The position numbers and the translations under genes were made by a program. A model generated the notes under the pieces. That model saw only the letters and a list, made by a program, of their open reading frames with translations. It had not been told where the DNA came from and ran no database searches. From positions 1 through 47,808 of the forward strand of contig JAAYAJ010000073.1 in the NCBI GenBank assembly GCA_012719455.1: a DNA stretch of 47,808 nucleotides, given 5' to 3'. The stretch is from Acidobacteriota bacterium (GTDB lineage Bacteria; Acidobacteriota; UBA6911). Of the stretch, positions 16,726-25,033 are shown piece by piece (positions within the stretch are counted from its first letter, which is position 1; every line of letters begins with the position of its first letter).

Positions 16726-17688
16726 TCAGGCCGAGGCCAGGAGCGCGCGCTTGACCAGGGTCCGGGCGATCTGGATCTTCCACTTGTTCCGGTCCCCCGG
16801 CAACGCAAGCGCCTTGGCCACCGCGGCGGCGCCGGCGGCGTCGGCCAGCGCCTCGTCGATCGCCTTCCCCCTGACGACATCCTCGGACGCCGTCGCCCTC
16901 CAGGGCCGGTTATGGACGGCGTTGAGACAGACCCGCGCCTCCCCCCCCGCGACCATGACGGCGCAGTTGACGATCGGAAAGTCGATCGACTTGCGAATGG
17001 CGAACTTGAGGAACGCGCTCTTGGCCCCCGCCGGCGGGGCGGGGATTTCGATGGCGGTCACGATCTCGCCCGGCTCCAGGACCGTGGACCCCGGGACTCT
17101 CATGTCCCAGAACTTCTCGGCCTCGACGAGGCGCCGGTTGGTCCGAATGGAGGCGCCGAGCGCCACCAGGGCGGGGGCGGTATCGCTCGGATTGACCGCC
17201 AGGCACGATTTGAGGGCGCCGAAGATGGAGTGGTAGCGGTTGTCCCCCGCCATGGCATAGCAGGTCTTCCCCCCCTTGCGGACGCAGTGGAAGCGGTTGT
17301 CGGGAATCCGGAAATACCAGCAGCGGTTGAGCTGGCAGATGTTCCCCCCGATCGTCCCCATCTCCCGGATATGAGGAGTGGCCGTCCGGTGCGCCGCATC
17401 GGCCAGCGCGGTCCAGCGGGAGCGCACCGTCGCACTCCGGGCGATGTCCTCCAACCGGGTCAGGGCGCCGATCCGGAGCCCGCCCCCCTCCTCCCGGATG
17501 TAATCCAGGCCGGGGATCGTCTTCAGATTCACGATCAATTCCGGGTAATCGGGCAGGATCTCGAACCTCATCCCCCCCAGCAGGTCGGTGCCGCCGGCGA
17601 TGAGCGCGGCGTTCCCCCGGCGGAGCAGATCCGCCGCCTGTTCGACCGAACCCACGTCGATGTGGGCGAAACGCTTCCATGTCTTCAT
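16726..17688 (-). CDS. Molybdenum hydroxylase FAD subunit (PaoB/XdhB-like)
   Basis: The 320-residue medium subunit of the xanthine dehydrogenase family, carrying electrons between the Fe-S subunit and an acceptor. FAD-binding motifs are ALIAGGTDLLGG (28-39) and MGTIGGNIC (110-118). A cysteine-rich insertion, C123, C135, C143 and C162 (NRCWYF, FHC, KTC, KSC), matches the place of the extra 4Fe-4S cluster in E. coli PaoB and is absent from simple XdhB proteins. The start overlaps the stop of the 2Fe-2S gene as ATGA. No molybdopterin-binding large subunit lies in this operon or elsewhere in the window, which is unusual. Confidence 0.9.
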   Translation of the reverse strand: MKTWKRFAHIDVGSVEQAADLLRRGNAALIAGGTDLLGGMRFEILPDYPELIVNLKTIPGLDYIREEGGGLRIGALTRLEDIARSATVRSRWTALADAAHRTATPHIREMGTIGGNICQLNRCWYFRIPDNRFHCVRKGGKTCYAMAGDNRYHSIFGALKSCLAVNPSDTAPALVALGASIRTNRRLVEAEKFWDMRVPGSTVLEPGEIVTAIEIPAPPAGAKSAFLKFAIRKSIDFPIVNCAVMVAGGEARVCLNAVHNRPWRATASEDVVRGKAIDEALADAAGAAAVAKALALPGDRNKWKIQIARTLVKRALLASA

Positions 17689-18353
17689 GACCGACTCCTG
17701 TCGCGCCGCAGCTCGGCGGCCGCCGCGATGACCGCAGGGGGGTGTTGCTGGTAGGTGGCGCACCGGCAGAGGTTGCCCCCCAGGGCGTCCCGCACGTCGG
17801 CCTCGGTGGGATTCTGGTTTCGGTCGAGCAGCGCCTTGGCGGTGCAAACGAAACCCGGGGTGCAGTAGCCGCACTGGAACGCGTTGTAGTCGATATAGGC
17901 TTGGATCACCGGGTGCTTGGTGTTGGCGATCCCCTCGGCTGTTTCCACGGCGGCGCCGTGGCATTCGCAGGCCAGGGTGAGACAGGAGAGGACCGGGCGG
18001 CCGTTAAGAATCACGGTGCAGGAGCCGCAGGCTCCCAGCCCGCCGCACCAGTCCTTGGGCGAGGTAAGCCCGATCTCGTCGCGCAGCAGCTGCCGCAGGC
18101 TCCAGTGCGGCTGGACCTCGCACCGGTATTGCCCGCTGTTGACCGTCAGCTGCACCATGGTCGGGCCGTCGCAGGAGTCCTCGGACGCCGCCGGCCCGGC
18201 CGGCGCCGCCGGTGTCCGGGGCGCGGGAGCCTCCCCCGCCCGGGCAATGGGGGCCACAGCCGGCACCGCCGCAGCCAGCCCGGCATCCCGGAGAAAACTC
18301 CTCCGGGAGATCCCCCCCCGTTCCACTTCCCCCGCCTTCTTTTCTTCGGTCAT
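17685..18353 (-). CDS. Tat-exported 2Fe-2S subunit (PaoA-like)
   Basis: The 222-residue small subunit of a molybdenum hydroxylase. A twin-arginine signal is clear: SRRSFLRDAGLAAAVPAVA (16-34), followed by a long Ala/Pro linker, so it should fold in the cytoplasm and be exported, as PaoA is in PaoABC. Plant-type 2Fe-2S ligands are C103, C109, C112 and C124; the second cluster has C161, C164, C196 and C198 (CGYCTPG, GNLCRC). The FAD subunit follows with a 4-base overlap. A TTGACA promoter lies upstream. The missing large subunit is the oddity; it may be encoded elsewhere. Confidence 0.92.
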   Translation of the reverse strand: MTEEKKAGEVERGGISRRSFLRDAGLAAAVPAVAPIARAGEAPAPRTPAAPAGPAASEDSCDGPTMVQLTVNSGQYRCEVQPHWSLRQLLRDEIGLTSPKDWCGGLGACGSCTVILNGRPVLSCLTLACECHGAAVETAEGIANTKHPVIQAYIDYNAFQCGYCTPGFVCTAKALLDRNQNPTEADVRDALGGNLCRCATYQQHPPAVIAAAAELRRDRSRS

Positions 18354-18387
18354 GTCCCCCTCTTTCCCGCCGGTACGGCATCCTTCG

Positions 18388-18415
18388 TTTATGATATCTT
18401 CATGACGCTTGTCAA
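18388..18415 (-). promoter_or_regulatory. Predicted promoter of the Fe-S/FAD/U32 operon
   Basis: On the minus strand, a perfect TTGACA (18415-18410), a 16-base spacer and CATAAA (18393-18388). Transcription would start about 30 bases before the ATG at 18353. The surrounding 40 bases are AT-rich compared with the genes. Confidence 0.5.
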
Positions 18416-18516
18416 GTGATTTTGCCTTCTTACCGGCGAGAGGCGGAGACAGCGTTACTCCCGGATCGCGTTTTTAGGGTCGGGAAGGGAGGGGGGAGGG
18501 GTGACGCCCCCCCGGC

Positions 18517-19023
18517 TCAGAAAGGATCGTCGTCGATTCTACGGGAGGGGGACTTTTTCATCCGGAAGAGAACTTCCAGCGCGGCGCGCACCCCTTTCCC
18601 GATCGCGCTCACCTGGCTGACCGGGGTGAGGACGCAATCGCGCGCCACCTCAATCGTTTCCTGGATGCGGGAGGAGGCCGTGTGCACGGTGTCCTGGATC
18701 AAGACGATCTCGCCCCGCACCATGTCGGTGACTTCGCCCAGGAAGTTGTCGATCTCGCGTACCCTGCCATGCAGGGTATCGACCGACTCGGTGAACATCC
18801 CGGCGGCCGGGCGGACGGCCTCGGCGAGCCCCCGGACCGATTCCATCACCGAATCGGCCCCCCGGCTCACGCTCTCCACGTGCCGGGCCAGCTCCCCACC
18901 CAGATCCTCGAACCTCGTGCCGAGGGCGCGGATCGACCGGTACATCAGGTAGAAGAGCACGCTCTGGGCCAGGACGGCCACGGCCAGGATTCCAATGAAT
19001 ACGATCAGCAGTGTGTCGTGCAT
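18517..19023 (-). CDS. DUF948-like membrane-anchored coiled-coil protein
   Basis: A 168-residue protein with one N-terminal transmembrane helix (about 5-28) followed by a long heptad-rich helical segment, as in DUF948 proteins. Segments such as ESVSRGADSVMESVRGLAEA and DTVHTASSRIQETIEVA alternate hydrophobic and polar residues in coiled-coil fashion. A basic, Ser-rich end with an acidic IDDDPF tail closes it. It follows the YtxH-like gene by 6 bases, a pairing common in bacteria, often described as a general-stress or envelope-associated unit. The molecular function is unknown. Confidence 0.75.
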   Translation of the reverse strand: MHDTLLIVFIGILAVAVLAQSVLFYLMYRSIRALGTRFEDLGGELARHVESVSRGADSVMESVRGLAEAVRPAAGMFTESVDTLHGRVREIDNFLGEVTDMVRGEIVLIQDTVHTASSRIQETIEVARDCVLTPVSQVSAIGKGVRAALEVLFRMKKSPSRRIDDDPF

Positions 19024-19029
19024 CGGGCC

Positions 19030-19326
19030 CTACACTCCGCCCTTCTCTTCCCGGTACGCCTGCTTACCCGCCTCGATGGCGGCCGACAGCTGGTCCTTCT
19101 GGTGCTGCAGCAGTTCCTTGCCGCGTTCGACGTATTCGCCCGCCTTGACCGAAACAGCCCGGCTCCGTGTCGACACCACGTCCGCCCCTTCGCGCGCCTT
19201 GGTCGCGATCAGCTTGCGAGTCTCCGCTCCGCTCCGCGGCGCCAGCAGCAACGCAGTCGCCGCCCCGATCATGGCACCCAGCATCAAAAACAACGCCTTC
19301 TCACCTGTACTCGATTGTTCGCTCAT
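19030..19326 (-). CDS. YtxH-like small membrane protein
   Basis: A 98-residue protein with the YtxH signature GAMIGAATALLLAPRSGAET (17-36), a glycine-rich membrane helix ending in a LAPRSG turn, followed by an amphipathic helical tail. Relatives in Bacillus are general-stress proteins of unknown mechanism. The start at 19326 has TAGGAG upstream and a near-consensus promoter 27 bases away. It precedes the DUF948-like gene in an operon and is divergent from nth. Confidence 0.8.
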   Translation of the reverse strand: MSEQSSTGEKALFLMLGAMIGAATALLLAPRSGAETRKLIATKAREGADVVSTRSRAVSVKAGEYVERGKELLQHQKDQLSAAIEAGKQAYREEKGGV

Positions 19327-19352
19327 GGATTCTCCTAAAATTGTTTAGCTGC

Positions 19353-19381
19353 TTGATAGCACCACGGAGAATGAATGTCAA
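19353..19381 (-). promoter_or_regulatory. Predicted strong sigma-70 promoter of ytxH-DUF948
   Basis: On the minus strand, TTGACA (19381-19376), a 17-base spacer and TATCAA (19358-19353). The spacing is ideal, and transcription should begin about 20 bases before the ATG at 19326. Confidence 0.65.
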
Positions 19382-19463
19382 TTCGCAAAACCCCGGCCGG
19401 CCCGGAAGGATTGGAAAACGGCGCCGTTGATGGTTAAATGGGCTTCATCGCCGAGGAGGGGGG

Positions 19464-20120
19464 ATGCAGGGGGGACAGACGGAAGCAGCGCGCCGGCTCA
19501 AGCGGATTCTCGAAGGGCTCGACGCCGCCTACCCCGGGGCGGGATGTTCGCTCCGGCACGAGAACGCGCTGGAGCTGCTGGTGGCCACCATCCTCTCGGC
19601 CCAGTGCACCGACGAACGCGTCAACCGGGTCACCGTGGAACTGTTCGCCAAGTACCGGACGCCGGCGGATTACGTCCGCGTGCCGCTGGAGGAGTTGGAG
19701 GCCGACATCCGTTCAACCGGGTTCTATCGCAACAAGGCCAAATACATCCAGGGCGCCTGCCGGATGCTGCTCGAGTCGTTCGGGGGAGCGGTGCCGGACA
19801 CGATGGAAGAGTTGCTCCGGCTGCCCGGCGTGGCACGCAAAACAGCGAGCGTGGTGCTCGGCGTCGCCTTTGGGAAGGCCGAGGGGGTCGTGGTCGACAC
19901 CCACGTCTCCCGCGTGGCACGCCGGCTCGATCTCTCCCGGGCGCGGACCGCCGAGGGGATCGAGCGCGACCTCATGGCCGCGCTCCCGCGCGCGCGCTGG
20001 ATCTCCTTCTCCCACCAGGTGATACTGCACGGACGGGCGCTCTGTCGCGCCCGGCGCCCCCTCTGTCCCCGCTGCCCCCTCGAGCCCGATTGCCGGAGCG
20101 AAGAGAAGACGACGGGATAG
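19464..20120 (+). CDS. nth: Endonuclease III (DNA glycosylase/AP lyase)
   Basis: Base-excision repair enzyme removing oxidised pyrimidines; 218 residues. The helix-hairpin-helix LRLPGVARKTASVVL contains the catalytic lysine K126, and VVVDTHVSRVARRL holds the catalytic aspartate D145. The C-terminal 4Fe-4S loop is intact, C194-x6-C201-x2-C204-x5-C210. The start at 19464 has GAGGAGGGGGG directly before it. It appears to be transcribed alone, divergent from ytxH and convergent with the serine hydrolase, with a hairpin in between. Confidence 0.96.
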   Translation: MQGGQTEAARRLKRILEGLDAAYPGAGCSLRHENALELLVATILSAQCTDERVNRVTVELFAKYRTPADYVRVPLEELEADIRSTGFYRNKAKYIQGACRMLLESFGGAVPDTMEELLRLPGVARKTASVVLGVAFGKAEGVVVDTHVSRVARRLDLSRARTAEGIERDLMAALPRARWISFSHQVILHGRALCRARRPLCPRCPLEPDCRSEEKTTG

Positions 20121-20123
20121 GCT

Positions 20124-20198
20124 TCAGCCGACCAGGAGGATGTGGAGGTCTCCTACGTTGGTGCGTGAGTGCCCGGTGACGATACGGGAGAGGGTTTC
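20124..20198 (-). pseudogene. C-terminal remnant of a MOFRL-type glycerate kinase
   Basis: On the minus strand, in the gap after the serine hydrolase and in its reading frame, the translation ETLSRIVTGHSRTNVGDLHI continues LLVG and then stops. The pattern TG-x-[ST]-x-TNV-x-DL-x-[IV]-x-L-V is the characteristic end of glycerate 2-kinases of the MOFRL/GckA family. Everything before it is missing: the frame is interrupted by TGA TAA of the hydrolase and a GC hairpin. This looks like the stump of a deleted gene. Identification rests on about 20 residues read by eye. Confidence 0.5.
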
Positions 20199-20200
20199 GT

Positions 20201-20224
20201 GGCCGGCCCGGCGCGGGGCCGGCC
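20201..20224. terminator. Hairpin between convergent nth and serine hydrolase
   Basis: A perfect 9-base stem, GGCCGGCCC (20201-20209) with GGGCCGGCC (20216-20224), and a 6-base loop. It has no T-run but is placed 8 bases after the hydrolase stop, between convergent genes. Confidence 0.45.
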
Positions 20225-20231
20225 GCCGTTA

Positions 20232-21404
20232 TCAGGGCAGGAGCGCCGCGGCGACGATATTGGCGATCGCTCCGCGCAGATGGTTGATATTCTTCCCGCC
20301 GTCCGGGTGCACCCGGTTGGTCAGGACCCCGACATAGAGCCCCTCGTCGGGCCAGATCCAGAGCGAGGTCCCGGTGAAACCGGTGTGGCCGTACCCCCCG
20401 CCGAGCAGGTCCCCGCGCGGGGAGGCATAATCCGACCCGATGTCCCACCCGAACCCCCGCTCGGGGCGCGCACCCGCGGGGGACTGCGGCCGGGTCATGG
20501 CCTCGACCGTCGCCGGCGACAGGATCCGTTTCCCCCCGTAGGCGCTCTCGCCGAGCAGCATCCGGGCGTACCGGGCGAGGTCGCGCGCGCAGGAAAAGAC
20601 CCCCGCGTGCCCGGCGACCCCCGCCATGCGCCAGGCGGTGGGGTCGTGGACCTCCCCCCGCACCATCGTGTCGAGCGCTTCCGCCCGCCCCCCCAGGTAG
20701 CGCAGCGTGTTGCGGCGCGGTTCCGTGGGCGCGATCCGCCCGCGGAGAGCCTGGGGAGGGAGAAACCCGGTGTCGTTCATCCCCAGCGGGGCGAAGACCC
20801 GCTCCCGGGCGAAGACATCCAGGCTCTTCCCGGAGAGGGCGCGCACCACCTCCCCGAGGGCGATGAAATTGAGGTCGCTGTAGACAAACTTCGTGCCCGG
20901 CTCGGCCTCCGTCTTCATCCCCCAGAGCTCCCGGAGCGCCCCGGCGGTTCCGGACCATTCCCGGGACAGGTCGAAATCGGGGCGCAACCCGGAATAGTGG
21001 GTCAGGAGCTGGCGCACCGTGATCTTTTCCTTCCCTCCCCCGGTGAACTCCGGCAGGTAGCGCGACACCCGGTCGTCCAAGCGCAGCCGCCCCTCCTCGA
21101 CGAGGATCATGACGGCGGGGGTGGTGGCCATGACCTTGGTCAGGGAGGAGACGTCGAACACCGTGTCGACCGTCATCGGCTCGACCGCGGGGACGAGAGC
21201 CCGGTTGCCGAAGGCACGGCAGTAGTCGGCCGCGCCGCGCCGGCCCACGATCACCACCGCCCCGGGGATCTCCCCGGCCCGGATCGCCTCCCCGACCGCC
21301 TCCCCGATCCGCTCCAGGCGCGCCGGGTCCAGGCCCGTCCCTGCCCCGGCCACCGGGGCGCACGCCCCAAAAAGGCAGAGGAGCCCGAGCCATCGCATCA
21401 TCAT
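20232..21404 (-). CDS. Serine hydrolase, beta-lactamase/class C PBP family
   Basis: A 390-residue exported hydrolase with the serine beta-lactamase-like fold. The N-terminus (MMMRWLGLLCLFGACAPVAG) is a signal peptide; the cysteine makes a weak lipobox. Active-site motifs are SSLTK (S87, K90), YSDLN (Y175, N179) and GHTGFTG near residue 347. Such proteins include D-Ala-D-Ala carboxypeptidases, esterases and amidases, so the substrate is open. The first of three tandem ATGs (21404) overlaps the glgA stop as ATGA, with GGAGG 8 bases upstream, so translation is coupled to glycogen synthase. Why it sits in a glycogen operon is unclear. A glycerate kinase remnant follows it. Confidence 0.87.
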   Translation of the reverse strand: MMMRWLGLLCLFGACAPVAGAGTGLDPARLERIGEAVGEAIRAGEIPGAVVIVGRRGAADYCRAFGNRALVPAVEPMTVDTVFDVSSLTKVMATTPAVMILVEEGRLRLDDRVSRYLPEFTGGGKEKITVRQLLTHYSGLRPDFDLSREWSGTAGALRELWGMKTEAEPGTKFVYSDLNFIALGEVVRALSGKSLDVFARERVFAPLGMNDTGFLPPQALRGRIAPTEPRRNTLRYLGGRAEALDTMVRGEVHDPTAWRMAGVAGHAGVFSCARDLARYARMLLGESAYGGKRILSPATVEAMTRPQSPAGARPERGFGWDIGSDYASPRGDLLGGGYGHTGFTGTSLWIWPDEGLYVGVLTNRVHPDGGKNINHLRGAIANIVAAALLP

Positions 21405-22888
21405 GAGGCCATCCTCCCGATCTCCCGGTACAGGTCCAGGTACCTGCGCGCCGACCGTTCCCACGACCAGTCCTGCCGCATCCCCCGCACCATCAGGCGC
21501 CGCCAGGCGCCCGGGTCGGCGTAGACCGCGAGCGCGCGTCGGACGGCGTCGACCAGCGCACCCGGGGTGTAATCCTCGAACAGGAATCCTGTTCCGCGCT
21601 CCCCGTCCCAGGGGAAGACGGTGTCGGCCAACCCCCCGGTCCTGCGCACCACGGGCACCGTCCCGTAACGCAGGCTGTAAAGCTGGTTCAGGCCGCACGG
21701 CTCGTAGCGGGAGGGCATCAGGAAGAGGTCGCAGCCCGCCTCGATCCGGTGGGCCAAGGCATTGTCGAAGGCGAGCCGCACCCCGACCCGGCCGGGATAG
21801 CGCGCGGCGAGCGCTTCGAGCAAGTCATGGTATTTCCGCTGGCCGGTTCCCAAAACCACCAGCTGGAGATCGAGCGCGAGCAGTTCCTCGGCCGCCGCGG
21901 CGACCAGGTCGAGCCCCTTCTGGTCCGCCAGCCGGGAGACAATGCCCGCGATCGGCACCCGGCGGGGGGGGGACTCGAGGCGGAAGTGCTCACGCAGGTC
22001 GCGCCGGCACGCCTCCTTCCCGGCCAGGTTCCGGACCGAGTAGCGGGCGGCGATATGCGGATCGGTCTCCGGGTTCCACTCCTCGTAATCGATGCCGTTG
22101 ACGATCCCGCAAAGTGCCGCGGAGCGGCCCGCGAGCACTCCCTCGAGCCCGCAGCCCGCCTCGGCGCCGCTTTGAATCTCCAGTGCGTAGGTCGGGCTGA
22201 CCGTATTGATCCGGTCCGCCAGTTCGATCCCCACCTTCAAGCAGTTGAGCCGCCACCAGTACTCGAAGGGGGAGCCCGGGTAAAAATGCTCGGCGGCGAT
22301 CCCGGCATGGTCAAGCGTCTCCGGGGGGCAGATCCCTTGGTGGGCGAGGTTGTGGATGGTCAAAAGGGTCCCGGACCGGGCGAAATCGGCGGCCCCGGGA
22401 CCTCCGTAGCGCGGGTCGACAAGGGCGGGGAGGAGGGCGGCGTGCGCATCGTGGCAGTGGAGGATTTCGAAGGGGACCCCAAGCGCCCGGATCAGTTCGA
22501 CCGCCGCCCTCGTGAAGAAGGTGAAGCGTTCCGGGTTGTCCGGGTAACCCTCGCCGGTCGCGGGATCGTTGTACACTCCCTCCCGGTCGAAATATTTCCG
22601 GGAAGCGATCGCGTAGACCCTGACCGCGCTCCCGCGCATGCGGGTCTCGGTGATTTCGGCCCGTTCGACCCGCCCCCCGAATGGGACCTCGAGGTGGGGC
22701 ACCCGGCCCGGGGCGGCCCCTTCCCAAGGGTCGACCCCGTAGCGCGGGACAATGACCGACACCGCCCCCCCCAGGCGCTCGAGCGCCTTCGGCAGGGCCC
22801 CCAGGACATCCCCCAAGCCGCCGACCTTGACGTAGGGGGCCGCTTCGGCCGCAATCATCGCGATGCGCATGCGCCCCCTGTCCGACAT
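21401..22888 (-). CDS. glgA: Glycogen synthase (GT5)
   Basis: Transfers glucose from ADP-glucose to growing alpha-1,4-glucan; 495 residues, family GT5. The ADP-glucose site KVGGLGDVLG begins at K21. The catalytic-domain landmarks HCHDAHAALL, TIHNLAHQG, NGIDYEEWNP and SRYEPCGLNQ are all visible in order. The start at 22888 has GGAG 9 bases upstream and lies 6 bases after the glgP stop; the stop overlaps the serine hydrolase. No glgC or glgB is in the window, so the route to ADP-glucose must be encoded elsewhere. Confidence 0.95.
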   Translation of the reverse strand: MSDRGRMRIAMIAAEAAPYVKVGGLGDVLGALPKALERLGGAVSVIVPRYGVDPWEGAAPGRVPHLEVPFGGRVERAEITETRMRGSAVRVYAIASRKYFDREGVYNDPATGEGYPDNPERFTFFTRAAVELIRALGVPFEILHCHDAHAALLPALVDPRYGGPGAADFARSGTLLTIHNLAHQGICPPETLDHAGIAAEHFYPGSPFEYWWRLNCLKVGIELADRINTVSPTYALEIQSGAEAGCGLEGVLAGRSAALCGIVNGIDYEEWNPETDPHIAARYSVRNLAGKEACRRDLREHFRLESPPRRVPIAGIVSRLADQKGLDLVAAAAEELLALDLQLVVLGTGQRKYHDLLEALAARYPGRVGVRLAFDNALAHRIEAGCDLFLMPSRYEPCGLNQLYSLRYGTVPVVRRTGGLADTVFPWDGERGTGFLFEDYTPGALVDAVRRALAVYADPGAWRRLMVRGMRQDWSWERSARRYLDLYREIGRMAS

Positions 22889-22894
22889 TTCGTC

Positions 22895-25033
22895 CTACTC
22901 CGTGTCACGCCCCTCCGGCGCGCGGCTGGGAAGATAATAGTTCCGGGTATATTCCTGGACCATGCGCCAGGTGGTGAATTGGGGGAGGAGCGTGGCCATG
23001 GAACGACGGATGCGCCCGATCCAGGCGCGCGGGATCCCCCGCTCGTCCCGGTCGTAGAAAGTGGGAACGACCTCCTCGCCGAGGACCCGGAGCAGTTCGG
23101 CATTGTCCCGCCGGTCCTGCTCTATGACCGAATCGGGATGGTCGTCCCCCCCGATCGCGAAACCGTTGGTGCCATCGTACCCTTCACGCCACCAGCCGTC
23201 GAGGATGCTCAGGTTCAACCCGCCGTTGCTGACGATCTTCTGCCCGCTCGTTCCCGAGGCCTCCAGCGGCCGCCGCGGGGTGTTCATCCACACGTCGCAC
23301 CCCGCCGTCATCTGGCGCGCGATATGCACGTCGTAATCTTCGATGAAGACCACCCTCCCCTTCAGGCCGCTGTACTTGGCCAGGTGGATGATCTTCTGGA
23401 TGAGCCGCTTCCCCTCGTCGTCGGCCGGGTGCGCCTTGCCGGAAAAGATGAACTGGATCGGCCGCTGGGCGTCGGTCGCGAGCTTCACGATCGCGTCATA
23501 GTTCTCAAAGACCAGGGGCGCGCGCTTGTAGACGGCGAAGCGACGGGCGAACCCGATCGTCAGGATGTCGGGGTCGAACACCCGCTCGTAGAAGCCGCTC
23601 TCGCCCGCCCGCACGCGCTCGATCAGCGAGCGCCGGCGCACGAACTCGACCAGCGCCCGACGCAGCCGGTAGCGCAGCGCCCAAATCTCCTCGTCCGAGA
23701 TGAATTCGGGATCGAGCACCCGCTGCCAGAATTCGGGCGAGTGGACGTCCCGGTGCCAACCGTCCCCCAGCTTGTGCCGCCAGAAGCTGCGCACGGTCCC
23801 CTTCATCCACCCCACGAGGTGGATCCCGTTGGTGATGTGCCCGATCGGCACCTCCTCCTCCGTCCGGCCGGGATAGAGCCGGTGCCACATGCGGCGGCTG
23901 ACCCGGCCGTGCAATTCGCTCACGGCGTTGGCCGCGCGCGCCGACCGGAGCGCGAGCACGGTCATGCAGAAGGGTTCCCCGCCGTCGGCCGGGTCGACCC
24001 GCCCCAGCCCCATGAAGCGTTCGAAATCGGGGTGGATGCACGGTTGGATCTGCCTGAGCACGTAATTGACCAGGTCGGCCCCGAAGAAATCGTGCCCGGC
24101 CTCGACCGGGGTGTGGGTGGTGAACACGCACCGCTCCCTCGTCCGCTCGAGCGCCTCCTCGAACGTCCGCCCCGCGGCGACCTCCTCCCGGATGAGTTCC
24201 AGCCCGAGAAACGCAGCGTGCCCCTCGTTCATGTGATAGACCGATGGGTCGATCCCGAGCGCCCGCAGCAGCCGGACCCCCCCGATGCCGAGCAGCACCT
24301 CCTGCATGATCCGGGTGGAGCTGTCCCCGCCGTAGACGCGCAGGGTCAGCTCGCGGAAGAGGGGTTCGTTCTCCGGGCGGTTGGTGTCAAGCAGATAGAC
24401 GGGGACGAGCCCGACGTTGACGCGCCAGGCGTGAAAGCGGACCCGGGCCAGGCCGATCTCCACTTCCCCCACCACCCGGTTCCCCTCCGCGTCCAGGACC
24501 GGATCGAGCGGCAGGGTAGCGGGGTTGAGGGGGACGTAATACTCCGTCTGCCAGTTTTCGCGATTGATCGCCTGGTGGAAGTACCCTTCCCGGTAAAAGA
24601 GGCTGATCCCCACCAGGCCCAGCCCCAGGTCGCTCGCCGCGCGCGCATGGTCCCCGGCCAGGATCCCCAGCCCCCCGGCCGCGATCGGCAGGGTTTCGTG
24701 GAAACCGTACTCGGCGGTAAAATAGGCCACCGGGCGCTCATGCAATTCCGGGGCATGGCGCGCAGCCCAGGTGTCCCGGCGGTTCATGTAGGCGTCGAAA
24801 TCGTTCAGGACCCTCCGTACGCGCCTGGCAAAAAACGGGTCGCGCAGTCGCACGGAGAGCTCGTATTCGGAAATATCCTCGAGCACCGCGACCGCGTTGT
24901 GGTACAGGTCCTGCCAGCCCCGGGGGGATAGCTCCCGGAAGATCTCCAACGCCTCCTGGTTCCAAGTCCAGTAGAGGTTGCGTGCCAGCCGCCGGAGCCT
25001 GTCGAGCAGGTTGTTTGTCTCCCCAACCGGCAA
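22895..25033 (-). CDS. glgP: Alpha-glucan (glycogen/maltodextrin) phosphorylase
   Basis: PLP enzyme releasing glucose-1-phosphate from alpha-glucans, of the TIGR02094-type family with an N-terminal DUF3417 region (ARNLYWTWN). The 712-residue reading includes AYFTAEYGFHETLPI, GGLGILAGDH, YHMNEGHAAF, FTTHTPVEAGHD and the PLP lysine K599 in EASGTSGQK, where relatives usually have GMK. The TTG at 25033 has no ribosome binding site at a useful distance. An in-frame CTG at 25054 lies 5 bases after AAGGAAGG and would add MNNFNPF, so the true start may be CTG. It is the first gene of the glgP-glgA-hydrolase operon. Confidence 0.92.
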   Translation of the reverse strand: MPVGETNNLLDRLRRLARNLYWTWNQEALEIFRELSPRGWQDLYHNAVAVLEDISEYELSVRLRDPFFARRVRRVLNDFDAYMNRRDTWAARHAPELHERPVAYFTAEYGFHETLPIAAGGLGILAGDHARAASDLGLGLVGISLFYREGYFHQAINRENWQTEYYVPLNPATLPLDPVLDAEGNRVVGEVEIGLARVRFHAWRVNVGLVPVYLLDTNRPENEPLFRELTLRVYGGDSSTRIMQEVLLGIGGVRLLRALGIDPSVYHMNEGHAAFLGLELIREEVAAGRTFEEALERTRERCVFTTHTPVEAGHDFFGADLVNYVLRQIQPCIHPDFERFMGLGRVDPADGGEPFCMTVLALRSARAANAVSELHGRVSRRMWHRLYPGRTEEEVPIGHITNGIHLVGWMKGTVRSFWRHKLGDGWHRDVHSPEFWQRVLDPEFISDEEIWALRYRLRRALVEFVRRRSLIERVRAGESGFYERVFDPDILTIGFARRFAVYKRAPLVFENYDAIVKLATDAQRPIQFIFSGKAHPADDEGKRLIQKIIHLAKYSGLKGRVVFIEDYDVHIARQMTAGCDVWMNTPRRPLEASGTSGQKIVSNGGLNLSILDGWWREGYDGTNGFAIGGDDHPDSVIEQDRRDNAELLRVLGEEVVPTFYDRDERGIPRAWIGRIRRSMATLLPQFTTWRMVQEYTRNYYLPSRAPEGRDTE

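Noticed and set aside
17685-18353. Complete xanthine dehydrogenase
   Set aside because: The molybdenum-binding catalytic subunit is missing from the window, and the extra cysteines resemble PaoB rather than XdhB.
21749-24931. Open frame of 1060 codons on the plus strand opposite glgA and glgP
   Set aside because: It lies wholly antisense to two clearly conserved enzymes, has Pro/Arg/Gly-rich composition typical of GC-rich shadow frames and shows no recognisable domain.
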